DNA of 30,751 nucleotides from CALARM01 sp964431735 (GCA_964431735.1 CAYSLJ010000087.1:1-30751); one strand, 5' to 3'. Counted from the first letter of the stretch, positions 9,366-17,249 are shown. Made by a program: numbers and translations. The notes: generated by a model not told the origin, from the letters alone.

Positions 9366-9603
9366 CTTAGTACCGCTCCAAATAAGTTAGTACCCATATT
9401 AAAACCTGTCCCTGGCCGGACTCTTCCGGAAAAGATATGATCCTATTGCGTGACAAACTGGTTTTTTAGACGTTTAATATTTTGCATCTATATAATTTAT
9501 AACTCTCTTTTAATACGGCATATCTTTTCCTCCAGAGCCCGGCCAGGGACAGGAGTGAGTGCCATATTTTTTGGGGTACCAATTTACCTGTTGCGGTACT
9601 TAG
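9366..9603. mobile_element. MITE-like palindromic element, full copy
   Basis: The two ends are long imperfect inverted repeats: the left begins CTTAGTACCGC and the right, in complement, CTAAGTACCGC. Each arm then carries GTACCC, the exact 14-mer CTGTCCCTGGCCGG and GGAAAAGATATG. Only about 65 bp of unique DNA lies between the arms and there is no coding capacity, as expected of a non-autonomous element. A second copy of the right arm is at 30647-30751 in inverted orientation and a 19-bp piece is at 18596-18614. No clear target-site duplication could be fixed by eye (TA or TTAG are possible). Confidence 0.75.
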
Positions 9604-9661
9604 GGGTTGTCAAGAAATAACCCAATCATATTTACGTCTATATCGTGACGCGTAACGCGTA
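9599..9661 (+). repeat. 64-bp inverted repeat, right arm
   Basis: Complementary match to 1-64 with one base missing. It begins inside the terminal CTTAG of the MITE-like element and ends in GTAACGC heptads. The shared core TTGTCAAGAAATAACCCAAT has no recognised function. Confidence 0.85.
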
Positions 9662-9685
9662 ACGCGTGACGGTGACGCGAGGATG
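9644..9685. repeat. Heptad tandem repeat (GTGACGC/GTAACGC)
   Basis: Units GTGACGC, GTAACGC, GTAACGC and GTGACGG, then GTGACGC followed by GAGGA. The same family recurs at 1-19, 15118-15170, 17285-17318, 27158-27190, about 28610-28629 and 29725-29755. Confidence 0.8.
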
Positions 9686-9853
9686 ATAACCTTTCTAACA
9701 ATTTGCCAGGGTTATTTTCTTACAGTTACTTACTTATATTTTATGTAGAGAGATATCTTCATTTTAATTTTATCATAGCTGTATATGTATGTTTATGTTA
9801 AGACATCAGATTTTTGTAAGATACATTCCTGAATTATAAAAAATTAAAAAAAA

Positions 9854-9910
9854 TTTTTCGGAAAATTGCAAAATTTTGACTCTTATTATTATAGAAGGTT
9901 ATTTTAAAGA
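9854..9910 (+). promoter_or_regulatory. Shared promoter/operator element, copy A
   Basis: This block (TTTTTCGGAAAATT, 12 nt between GGAAAA and GACTC, TTTTGACTCTT, then TATTATAGA and TATTTTA) closely matches the minus-strand block 21809-21864 upstream of the sigma factor gene. It can be read as TTGACT-N18-TATTTT (9876-9905), or as an ECF promoter with GGAAAA as -35 and GACTC as -10. TTTTC-N-GAAAA is also a small perfect inverted repeat that could bind a dimer. It lies about 55-110 bp upstream of the GIY-YIG start. Confidence 0.55.
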
Positions 9911-9965
9911 TTGAACGTCATCATATTATTCAAATAAATTATTTTATGGAGGTAGTTACAATTTT

Positions 9966-10274
9966 ATGAAAGCATTTAATAGTAATGATAATTTTTATAT
10001 TTATATACTGGCAAACGGCAGATATGGACTCACTTATATGGGAATTACCCGTGATTTGATTGGAAAAATTTATAATTTCAGAAAAGATGTTTCCCGGAAA
10101 ATTATAAACAGATATAAAATCCATAATCTGGTTTATTATGAAACACTGGACAATATGAGTGACGCATTGAGAAGAAAGAAACAGCTCAATAGCTATCCCA
10201 GAGAAAAGAGGATGGAATTGATTGATGAGAAGAATCCTGACTGGAAAGATCTTTATTATAAAATTATTTTATAG
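9966..10274 (+). CDS. GIY-YIG-fold protein, probably catalytically inactive
   Basis: A 102-residue protein matching the small UPF0213/YhbQ-like GIY-YIG family over its full length: YIYIL (11-15), YMG (24-26), GITRDL (26-31), VYYE (56-59), a helix ALRRKKQL (67-74), and NPDWKDLY near the end (NPxWxDLY in the family). Active members normally carry Arg and His after the YIG strand and a Glu in the helix (REKQL). By my alignment these are Lys34, Phe38 and Lys71 here, so nuclease activity is doubtful although the fold seems kept; a DNA-binding role is possible. A GGAGG ribosome site lies 13 nt before the ATG. It sits 23 bp upstream of a receiver-domain gene and downstream of the shared promoter element, so the two are probably co-expressed. 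Confidence 0.82.
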   Translation: MKAFNSNDNFYIYILANGRYGLTYMGITRDLIGKIYNFRKDVSRKIINRYKIHNLVYYETLDNMSDALRRKKQLNSYPREKRMELIDEKNPDWKDLYYKIIL

Positions 10275-10297
10275 AAAAAAGTAAGGGAGGTTATTTT

Positions 10298-10717
10298 ATG
10301 ATTGAAATTATTGCCGATTCATCTGTATTACCAGAATATAATAACATTATTCATGATACAGGTACGGTTCTGGTAGTCGATGATGATGAATTTATCTGCC
10401 ATGTAGCGAAAATTATGCTTGAACGTATGGGCTTTAAAGTATTGATTGCAAGAAACGGACGGGAAGCAGTAAAACTATTTCAGAAGCATCACAAAGATAT
10501 AATAGTTGTTTTACTCGATATTGCCATGCCGGAAATGAACGGAGCAGATGCTTTTCTGGAACTTCGCCGTATCAAACATGATATAAAAGTTATATTATCT
10601 ACAGGATATAATGATGGCAGTAATTTTATTAAAGAAGATGAATATATGGCTTTTCTGGAAAAACCATATCAAATGGAAGAGTTAACAAATCTTTTACGGA
10701 ATCTGATATACCGGTAG
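10298..10717 (+). CDS. Single-domain response regulator (CheY-like receiver)
   Basis: A 139-residue protein with a complete receiver domain after about 22 extra N-terminal residues: acidic pocket DDD (28-30), phospho-acceptor Asp74 in VVLLDIAMPEMNG, Ser/Thr 101-102 (LSTGY), Lys122 in LEKPYQ. It has no output domain, so it likely acts by protein-protein contact or in a phosphorelay. GGGAGG precedes the ATG at good spacing. It follows the GIY-YIG gene by 23 bp. No cognate histidine kinase is adjacent; the nearest is at 24648-25748, too far to assume pairing. The protein ends at the alpha5 helix, so it is full length. Confidence 0.92.
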   Translation: MIEIIADSSVLPEYNNIIHDTGTVLVVDDDEFICHVAKIMLERMGFKVLIARNGREAVKLFQKHHKDIIVVLLDIAMPEMNGADAFLELRRIKHDIKVILSTGYNDGSNFIKEDEYMAFLEKPYQMEELTNLLRNLIYR

Positions 10718-10796
10718 TGTTACTCTCCAATAGCCACTATGAAACTTAAGGTTTCCTGGAGAATATGTATATACTATAATTATATTTTTTTTATTT

Positions 10797-10890
10797 TTAA
10801 AGCTCTTTTTTTACTGTACAAAAGGAAATTATAAAATTTTAACGAATTTCTTAAATTATATTTTCTTTTATGTCTTCTTTAGAGCTTTAA
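10797..10890. other. Inverted repeat in the leader of the beta-helix lipoprotein gene
   Basis: TTAAAGCTCT (10797-10806) and AGAGCTTTAA (10881-10890) are perfect 10-bp complements 74 nt apart, the second ending just before the ribosome site of the next gene. It could close an RNA leader stem or be chance in AT-rich DNA. Confidence 0.3.
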
Positions 10891-10913
10891 TTGATACTCC
10901 GGGAGGTTTTTCT

Positions 10914-12908
10914 ATGATCATATTAAGATATTCGATAATGTTATTATTACTTGTCTGTCTGGAAGGATGCGGCAGTGATGCAACAGGAATAAATTCCAGA
11001 AATCCTTTATCATCAGGGACTGTTAATTTTACGGTCAATGCACCTGATATTCCTGATGAAACACTGACAGGCCAGGTAATAAACCCTTTCGTCCAGACAA
11101 TAGATATATATCTATACAATACTATTGACAGTTTTGATCCGATGAATCCTACCGATTATACGGAAAATTCATCCAATCAATGGCGTCAGGCCCGGAGAAA
11201 TTCTCCCGGTGGTAACTGGTCTTCTGTAGGGGCTTTTGAAAATCTTCCTTTCGGTAAAAAGGTAGCTTTTTTTGTGGCAAAAAATTCTGAAGGAGCAGAA
11301 ATGGCCAGAAGAACCCATTATTTTGAACTTACACCTGAGAATACCCCTCTGAATGATACCGTTAATCTCGGAGTGGATATAGGAGCAGATGGCACTGTTA
11401 ATCCCGGTAATATTATCGTTAATAAGAATGATACCCTTTACTGGTTTAACGGTGGAACTCAGCAGATTTCATTGAAATTCACCACGGCAGGCTCATATAT
11501 GTCACCTGATGACAAAAATGTAACGATTCCTTCTATGGAACTGGTATCAAGACAGTTTACACAGACAGGAACCTATACATATAATATAGCCGGATCTTCT
11601 GCAAATTATACTGTCTGTGTAAATGATCAAACATCTATTACAGATAATACAAATAAAGTTTTACTTTATCATAACGATATACTTGTAAATACATATTCTA
11701 CAATAGGTGATGCCATTACTGCTGCTGTTGCCGGAGATACGATTTTGGCAGGAGCAGGAGTCTACAAGGAATCTCTTAATATAACCAGACCTCTTACTAT
11801 TAAAGGGGAAAATAAAGAAAATACCATAATACAGCCGGAAACCCTGTGTAATTACAGTGCTGTTTATATATATCCTTCCGTCTCAGGAACAACGGATTTC
11901 AGTAATTTTACAGTTCAGGGCATATCCTATTATCCTGTGAAACAATACGGGATTCGTGCGGAAAATACTGCTACTGCACAGTATTTGAATATACATGACA
12001 ATATAGTAAATAATATTTCTACCAATTCCGGCACTTACAGTGCCGCCATCGTTGTGGTCAATCAGAATCTTATTACAGGCAATATAAGTAATAATACGGT
12101 CAGCGGTTACAGTTGTTCTACAAATAACTGGGGTATTGCATTATGGTGGGGAAGTGCTTCCACTGCTGTTACAATCAGTGGAAATACCTGTATAGGTTCC
12201 TCTACTACGGGAAAATCTACAGGTATTTATATAGATGACGGCAATCAGGTTACTTTACAGGGTAACAGGGTGGCATATCATACGGGAGAAAATGATAAAG
12301 GTATTTATGTAGACTGCAGTGCAGCAGGGCCGGGAGCTTTTTTGAAGATTAATTCCCGTAATAATATTCAGAATAATACAGTAAATATAGGTCTGTCTCT
12401 GGCCGGATATAATGTGCCTGTACTGGATATAAAAAATAATATTATATCCTATGCTATTAAAAAAGCTATTGATATTGAGAGTGCCGGTATAGCGTCCAAT
12501 GTCCTTTCCATTGAGGATAATATGATGACAGGCAGTCCTTCTGCCATTGTATTTGAAGCGACTTACAGTCAGTTAGATACACCTCCGGTTATATCGGGAA
12601 ATTTTATTACCACGTCAGGCACTGTAACACCTGGTTACATAAATGGCGGACTTGTTTATCTGAATGATAATCCGGGTGAAGGGACTGTTGCTCTGGATGC
12701 ATCGGGTAACTGGTGGGGCTCTTCGAACGGACCTTCCTCAAATGGCACCTATACGGCAGGTGGAGCTATGGCGGATCAGACGGATAATAGTAAAGTGGCA
12801 AACGGGACTGGAGCGGCACTGTCTTCTTATAACAGTGGCGGAACGACAGCAGTGGATAGAAGGATTATATTTTATCCTTTCATGCCGGCTGAGCCGGCTG
12901 TTCCGTAG
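10914..12908 (+). CDS. Lipoprotein with cupredoxin-like and right-handed beta-helix regions
   Basis: A 664-residue lipoprotein: signal sequence 1-18 with lipobox LEGC (lipid Cys19). Residues about 35-150 are an uncharacterised beta-rich module. Residues about 160-240 resemble a plastocyanin/cupredoxin-like domain (IIVNKNDTLYWFN opening; TGTYTYNI with a late Cys), but I do not see a full set of copper ligands. Residues about 255-610 are a right-handed parallel beta-helix of the pectin-lyase/NosD type: AITAAVAGDTILAGAGVY opening, then many NxIxxNxV rungs, and a closing GNWWGSSNGPSS motif seen in many such surface proteins. No catalytic residues were recognised; polysaccharide binding is an inference. 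GGGAGG precedes the ATG. It converges on the next lipoprotein gene. Confidence 0.85.
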   Translation: MIILRYSIMLLLLVCLEGCGSDATGINSRNPLSSGTVNFTVNAPDIPDETLTGQVINPFVQTIDIYLYNTIDSFDPMNPTDYTENSSNQWRQARRNSPGGNWSSVGAFENLPFGKKVAFFVAKNSEGAEMARRTHYFELTPENTPLNDTVNLGVDIGADGTVNPGNIIVNKNDTLYWFNGGTQQISLKFTTAGSYMSPDDKNVTIPSMELVSRQFTQTGTYTYNIAGSSANYTVCVNDQTSITDNTNKVLLYHNDILVNTYSTIGDAITAAVAGDTILAGAGVYKESLNITRPLTIKGENKENTIIQPETLCNYSAVYIYPSVSGTTDFSNFTVQGISYYPVKQYGIRAENTATAQYLNIHDNIVNNISTNSGTYSAAIVVVNQNLITGNISNNTVSGYSCSTNNWGIALWWGSASTAVTISGNTCIGSSTTGKSTGIYIDDGNQVTLQGNRVAYHTGENDKGIYVDCSAAGPGAFLKINSRNNIQNNTVNIGLSLAGYNVPVLDIKNNIISYAIKKAIDIESAGIASNVLSIEDNMMTGSPSAIVFEATYSQLDTPPVISGNFITTSGTVTPGYINGGLVYLNDNPGEGTVALDASGNWWGSSNGPSSNGTYTAGGAMADQTDNSKVANGTGAALSSYNSGGTTAVDRRIIFYPFMPAEPAVP

Positions 12909-13014
12909 GAATTTTATATGAAAATGATGAATTCTTATGCTTCACTGTCTACGAGTGATAATATTATGGATTGAAGCCGGACGTGATACAATATTTAAAG
13001 TAAAATTTTATTCA

Positions 13015-15093
13015 CTAATATATTACGTGTACAAGTCCTCCTCCTCCTGATGTGGTTACATATGCCCTTTTACCGTCCGTAGAAAATGTTACATCATGTC
13101 CTTCTCTCCCTGAAAGATGGATTGTTGTTAATACCTTATCTGTTACCGTATCTATGACACTTAAATTATCATCAAAATGTGTTATAAAAGCCCGTAACCC
13201 ATCGGGCGATATCTCTACTGACAGAGGAGCGTTTACAACAGCTATTGTATTTATAACAGTATTGGAATACGTATCTATGACGCTCACACTGTTGCCTCCG
13301 GAATTTGTTACATATGCTTTTTTACCGTCAGGTGTGACTGCAATCTCATAGGGAACAGGTCCTACAGTTATTTTTTTGTTAATTTGCTCTGTCTCCGTAT
13401 CTATTACACTTACAATATCATTCGGAGTTGTAGAGGTTACTATACTTGTTACATAAAGTTTCCTCCCATCAGGAGATATATCCAGTCCGTGGGGAATTTT
13501 ATCCACTTTTATAGTGGAAAGGACAGATTTCGTGGTTCTGTCTATTACATATACAAAACTCTCTGTCTGGTCTTCATTTGTAATATAAAGTTTTTTCCCG
13601 TCACTACTGCACTCTATATCAAAAGGATATTTTGGTAATGTAATAGTATCTGTAATGGAGTTTGTGTATATATCAATAATTCCAACCTTGATAGAATCTG
13701 TTCCTTTGTTTGTTACATAGGCTTTCAGCCCGTCAGGACTTATGGCAATTTTTTTCGGACATGTGCCTGTCTGAATTATCCCCTGTAATTTATTTGTTCC
13801 TGTTGCAAAAAAAGATAGTCCTTCCTCTGTGGCGATATATCCTTTTAATCCGTCATTTGTGAGAGCTATACCTTCAGGAGAATTTTCTACTGAGAATACT
13901 GTTAAAACGGAATTGTTTACCGGATGTTTTGTTCCGCCCTGCGACGGAGTAGGAGATGAAGGATCCTCTGAATTTATTGTAATATCAGATGTTATCGTAC
14001 TGTCGGCAACTACATATACTGTTTTGGATGCGAGTAAATTTACACCGTCTGTTACAGACAGAAGAACATTCAAATTGGAAGGAATACCAGAGAGAAAATA
14101 TTCGCCTTTACTGTCTGTTATATCAAATATATTTACACCTGACACACTTACTATGACAGAACTTGCCGGCTGTCCTGTTTTTTCATCTGTAACTTTTCCT
14201 TTTATACTGCCTGTGCCGGAAGTTACTATTACATTTGCTCTGACCGTATGGCCTCCGAATGAACCGATGATTACAGCTCTTCCTGTTTTCTGTGCAACAA
14301 AAACTCCGTCAGAATTTATTGAGCCTATATTATCAGGATTATCTGAAAAACCCCATGTTACATCAGAGGGGAGTACAAATTCACTTCTGTTATTTATACC
14401 ATAGGCAGTAAACTGTCTGACACTGCCGAGAAGGACACTGACATTTTCCGGTATGACATTTGTCTGTGCCAGATCGGTTATATCTTTATTTGAAGTGACA
14501 ACAATATTTTCCTGTATATTTTTATTTTCATATGATACTTCAATTGCCTGAATACCGGCGAGAACTCTGTCATATTTAAAATAACCTCTTGAGTCTGTAG
14601 TGATTGACCGGGAAGAACCGGCTATGTTAACGGTTGCACCTGACAGGGGAGAGTACCCGATCTGCTGAAGATCAACGGACGATATATTTTTAATATATGC
14701 CAGACCTATTAAAGGATTGGAAATAATAAATCCTTCAAGAGGACTGAAATTTATTGTTACGCTGCATGGACTGTCTTTTTTTACACATATATTTCCGTCG
14801 GGATGAAAAGTTTCCTGGTTGTAAGTAATACTTAATTTGTAGGTATTTTCAGGAACAGAAAAATGAAAAAAACCGTCTTTATCGGTAATAGAAGAATAGT
14901 TTCCCGGGTCAAGCTTTACTGTAACGTCTTTAATGCCCCAGTTGCTCTCGTCAAGGATTCTGCCCTGTAAAATTCCGCCGGATGATGCTACTGTATTTGG
15001 TACAGTATTTGTCCCCCCTGATGACCCGCCACTGCCACAACTTACACAGAACAGGATTATATATATAATTACGAAAAATTTAATATGTTTCAT
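13015..15093 (-). CDS. Lipoprotein with CarboxypepD, Ig-like and YVTN beta-propeller domains
   Basis: A 692-residue lipoprotein: signal MKHIKFFVIIYIILFCVSC with lipid Cys19. Two carboxypeptidase-regulatory-like domains (about 37-100 and 125-205), a bacterial Ig-like module (about 212-290, LGSVRQFTAYG), a third CarboxypepD domain (about 295-370, GSIKGKVTDEKTGQPA), then a seven-bladed-type YVTN propeller (about 385-692) with repeats such as ISPDGLKAYVTN and VTPDGKKAYVTN. It is probably an outer-membrane or surface-anchored binding protein. The frame stays open to 15234, but those 47 extra codons are translated repeat DNA; the ATG at 15093 has AAAGGAG 7 nt upstream and begins the signal peptide. 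It is the last of three tandem lipoprotein genes. Confidence 0.88.
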   Translation of the reverse strand: MKHIKFFVIIYIILFCVSCGSGGSSGGTNTVPNTVASSGGILQGRILDESNWGIKDVTVKLDPGNYSSITDKDGFFHFSVPENTYKLSITYNQETFHPDGNICVKKDSPCSVTINFSPLEGFIISNPLIGLAYIKNISSVDLQQIGYSPLSGATVNIAGSSRSITTDSRGYFKYDRVLAGIQAIEVSYENKNIQENIVVTSNKDITDLAQTNVIPENVSVLLGSVRQFTAYGINNRSEFVLPSDVTWGFSDNPDNIGSINSDGVFVAQKTGRAVIIGSFGGHTVRANVIVTSGTGSIKGKVTDEKTGQPASSVIVSVSGVNIFDITDSKGEYFLSGIPSNLNVLLSVTDGVNLLASKTVYVVADSTITSDITINSEDPSSPTPSQGGTKHPVNNSVLTVFSVENSPEGIALTNDGLKGYIATEEGLSFFATGTNKLQGIIQTGTCPKKIAISPDGLKAYVTNKGTDSIKVGIIDIYTNSITDTITLPKYPFDIECSSDGKKLYITNEDQTESFVYVIDRTTKSVLSTIKVDKIPHGLDISPDGRKLYVTSIVTSTTPNDIVSVIDTETEQINKKITVGPVPYEIAVTPDGKKAYVTNSGGNSVSVIDTYSNTVINTIAVVNAPLSVEISPDGLRAFITHFDDNLSVIDTVTDKVLTTIHLSGREGHDVTFSTDGKRAYVTTSGGGGLVHVIY

Positions 15094-15100
15094 GATATTT

Positions 15101-15107
15101 CTCCTTT
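15101..15107 (-). promoter_or_regulatory. Ribosome site deciding the YVTN lipoprotein start
   Basis: AAAGGAG on the minus strand, 7 nt before ATG 15093. Confidence 0.7.
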
Positions 15108-15115
15108 TACTATAA

Positions 15116-15248
15116 TCGTGACGCGCGTAACGCGTGACGGGGTGGGGGCGTGATGCGTAATGCGTAATGCGTGTTTTCGCCGGTACCGGGCGACCACAGG
15201 GGGTCACCCCTACTGTTCGCTTTTCGCGACTCACTACTCACTACTCAC
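15116..15248. repeat. Composite repeat block: heptads plus a GC-rich palindrome
   Basis: Three repeat types are joined: GTAACGC/GTGACGG and GTAATGC heptads (about 15118-15170), a palindromic unit GGGCGACC...GGTCACCC (about 15187-15210, flanked by CCCTAC), and GTGAGTA heptads in complement (about 15228-15248). The last unit overlaps the 3' end of the upstream lipoprotein gene and supplies its final codons and stop. Confidence 0.75.
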
Positions 15249-17247
15249 TTACATTAACCCTGACCTCGCCGTAACTATTTCCCCCGAACCATTGAGTGGG
15301 AAGGGTATATACGTCATCTGCCACCAGTTCAAAGGCCTGAAGGGACGATGTGTAGTCACTGTCAGGTGTTACGGTAAAAATAAAGTCTGCTTCTTCGCCC
15401 GGCTGAACAGGGGAGGTCTGGACCATGCTTATTCTGTTATATGTAAGCCATGTTTCATCTTCTGTATAGAGATGGGTTACCCTGTCACGGGGTGAGCTTG
15501 AACCGAGATGCACCACCTTTGGATGCCATTCCATTGTTCCTGTGTTTTTAAATTTCATATGTATCTGTCCGGAGTGGTACCTGGTGAGTGTCATATCTGC
15601 TGTCTTATAAATAAGGTTTCCCTGATACATATATCTGTCTGTAACTGTAACATAGACTGTGCCGTAACTGCTTTCACCAAACCAGCAGGCAGGGTTGTCT
15701 TTATAAGGACTGTCTGCTCTCAGTTCAAATCCTTCTGAATCTGACCAGAAGAACTCATCCGGTGTAATAAGAAATTTAAATGTTGCAGTATTTCCCGGAT
15801 ACACAGGAGTTGTTTCCTGCATTTTTATTCTTGTCTGAGATACCCAGCTGTCATTCTGTGTGTAAAGCTTTGTTGTCCTGTCACGGGGGTTGCTGGTTCC
15901 CAGATAAACTATATTGGGATCCCATTCTATTGTTCCCGTATTTTTATATTGAAACATTAATTCTATGGAATCATATCGTTTTACCGTAACATCGTCACTT
16001 TTATTTATTAACTGCCCTTTATAAGGAGAATTTGCATCAGGAGTCGGTGTCGGGTTTGCAAAGGTAATTACAAGGGTAACTGCATTGCTCTTCTGACCGT
16101 TTACATATACAGTTAACAAATCTGTAACAGAGCCATAAGGAATTATAAATTTTATCAGAGTGTCACTCCAGGACTCAGGTGTAATTTTACTATCTCCTAG
16201 TTTTATATAATTATCTCCCTGTGAAGAACCGAAATAAGTTCCTGTAATTTGAATTTCTGTTCCGGGTGCTGCTTTTTCAGGCACTATAGATGTTATAACA
16301 GGAGCAGGAGGTAATGAATTTAATGTTACATTAAAAATAGTTTCATTGTTTTCTCCTACCATTACATTACCTTCCCAGATAACATTGCCGTTTCTTATGA
16401 TTTTTAAGGTTCTGTTACCGGAAGGAATATTTTCCAGCGTATAATTTCCATTGCTATCTGTTTCGTTTGACCAGGAAGTAACACTGGTAGTAACAAAGAC
16501 TTCATTTGCAGGAGTGCCGTCAGAATAGGTAATCTGTCCTTTTAAAGAACCGGTGCTTTCTGTTGACAGTACGACTATATTTATTTCTTTTTTTATAGAG
16601 CCTGCTGTTGCTATGATTTTTCCGTTACCTGCCGAGGTGGCAACAAATAACCCGTTCTGGTAAAGGGTGCCGATATTGCCTTCCATTTGCCATGTTACTG
16701 TATCAGGATTTATAAGCCTGCTGGAAGAGTCTTCACCAAAACAGGTAAATTGTATAATCCTTCCTATAATAAGGCTTGCCGATTCCGGGAGGATATATAA
16801 TTTGACTATATTGGAAGAAGAACCTTTCTGGTTACTCATAGAAAAGAACAGAAGGGGCAGGTATTTTGAATGGGAAGCCTGAAGTATTGTCAGATTCCCT
16901 ATCTGACTTAAAGGAACATTATTTAGCTGAAAAAAACCATTTTTATCCGTAACAGAAGAAATTCTCGGATCAGACATAAGAGCTATATGAACATCACTTA
17001 CAGGGTTATATCCGTCTACCGGATTTTCCAGAGGAGAAGAAAGAGCAACCATGCTGTCAGTATTATTGTTAAAACCGTATATATATCCGCTTATGGAACT
17101 GGATACAGGATTGGTAACAGGAGTGGTAGCAGGAGTCATAACAGGAGTGGGAGTTATCTGGCTGTTCTGATTTATTGTCGGAGTAATTCCTCCGCCTCCA
17201 CCGCATCCGACGAGTAAACATAATATTAAAATAATAATTTTATACAT
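15241..17247 (-). CDS. Lipoprotein with CarboxypepD, Ig-like, TIG and two NBR1-like Ig domains
   Basis: A 668-residue lipoprotein: signal MYKIIILILCLLVGC (lipobox LVGC, lipid Cys15) and a Gly/Thr/Pro-rich linker. CarboxypepD-like domain about 55-140, bacterial Ig-like about 150-225, second CarboxypepD about 230-308 (GSLKGQITYSDGTPA), IPT/TIG domain about 314-396 (PVITSIVPEKAAPGTEI), then two related domains about 405-537 and 540-668 with the pattern KNTGTxEWxPxxVxLGxSxPRDR...TxLYT...W...RIxM...PVxPG. This is the NBR1-like (Ig) domain also found in bacterial cell-wall proteins. No enzymatic domain. AAAGGAG precedes the ATG by 7 nt. The last residues Ser-Glu-stop are encoded by a GTGAGTA repeat. 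The N-terminal domain order equals that of the neighbouring YVTN lipoprotein. Confidence 0.87.
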   Translation of the reverse strand: MYKIIILILCLLVGCGGGGGITPTINQNSQITPTPVMTPATTPVTNPVSSSISGYIYGFNNNTDSMVALSSPLENPVDGYNPVSDVHIALMSDPRISSVTDKNGFFQLNNVPLSQIGNLTILQASHSKYLPLLFFSMSNQKGSSSNIVKLYILPESASLIIGRIIQFTCFGEDSSSRLINPDTVTWQMEGNIGTLYQNGLFVATSAGNGKIIATAGSIKKEINIVVLSTESTGSLKGQITYSDGTPANEVFVTTSVTSWSNETDSNGNYTLENIPSGNRTLKIIRNGNVIWEGNVMVGENNETIFNVTLNSLPPAPVITSIVPEKAAPGTEIQITGTYFGSSQGDNYIKLGDSKITPESWSDTLIKFIIPYGSVTDLLTVYVNGQKSNAVTLVITFANPTPTPDANSPYKGQLINKSDDVTVKRYDSIELMFQYKNTGTIEWDPNIVYLGTSNPRDRTTKLYTQNDSWVSQTRIKMQETTPVYPGNTATFKFLITPDEFFWSDSEGFELRADSPYKDNPACWFGESSYGTVYVTVTDRYMYQGNLIYKTADMTLTRYHSGQIHMKFKNTGTMEWHPKVVHLGSSSPRDRVTHLYTEDETWLTYNRISMVQTSPVQPGEEADFIFTVTPDSDYTSSLQAFELVADDVYTLPTQWFGGNSYGEVRVNVSE

Positions 17248-17249
17248 TT

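Larger units (their letters stand above)
9302..9965. other. 664-bp repeat island without genes
   Basis: Contents from left to right: kinase-operon promoter, GTGAGTA heptads in complement (about 9348-9364), the palindromic MITE-like element (9366-9603), the right arm of the 64-bp inverted repeat (9599-9661), GTAACGC/GTGACGC heptads (9644-9685), about 170 bp of plain AT-rich DNA, then the shared promoter-like element (9854-9910). No convincing reading frame or RNA gene was seen. Confidence 0.75.

Noticed and set aside
9939..10124. Short minus-strand frame across the GIY-YIG start
   Set aside because: It overlaps a conserved-fold gene and has no motif or ribosome site.
10720..10800. Possible intrinsic terminator after the receiver gene (GAAACttaagGTTTC)
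   Set aside because: The stem is only 5 bp and AT-rich, and the T-rich run is about 30 nt away.
13829..14404. A 191-codon open frame opposite the YVTN lipoprotein
   Set aside because: It is fully inside a well-supported gene, has no recognisable domain and no ribosome site.
15094..15234. A 47-codon upstream extension of the YVTN lipoprotein
   Set aside because: It translates heptad and palindrome repeats; the ribosome site and lipoprotein signal fix the start at 15093.
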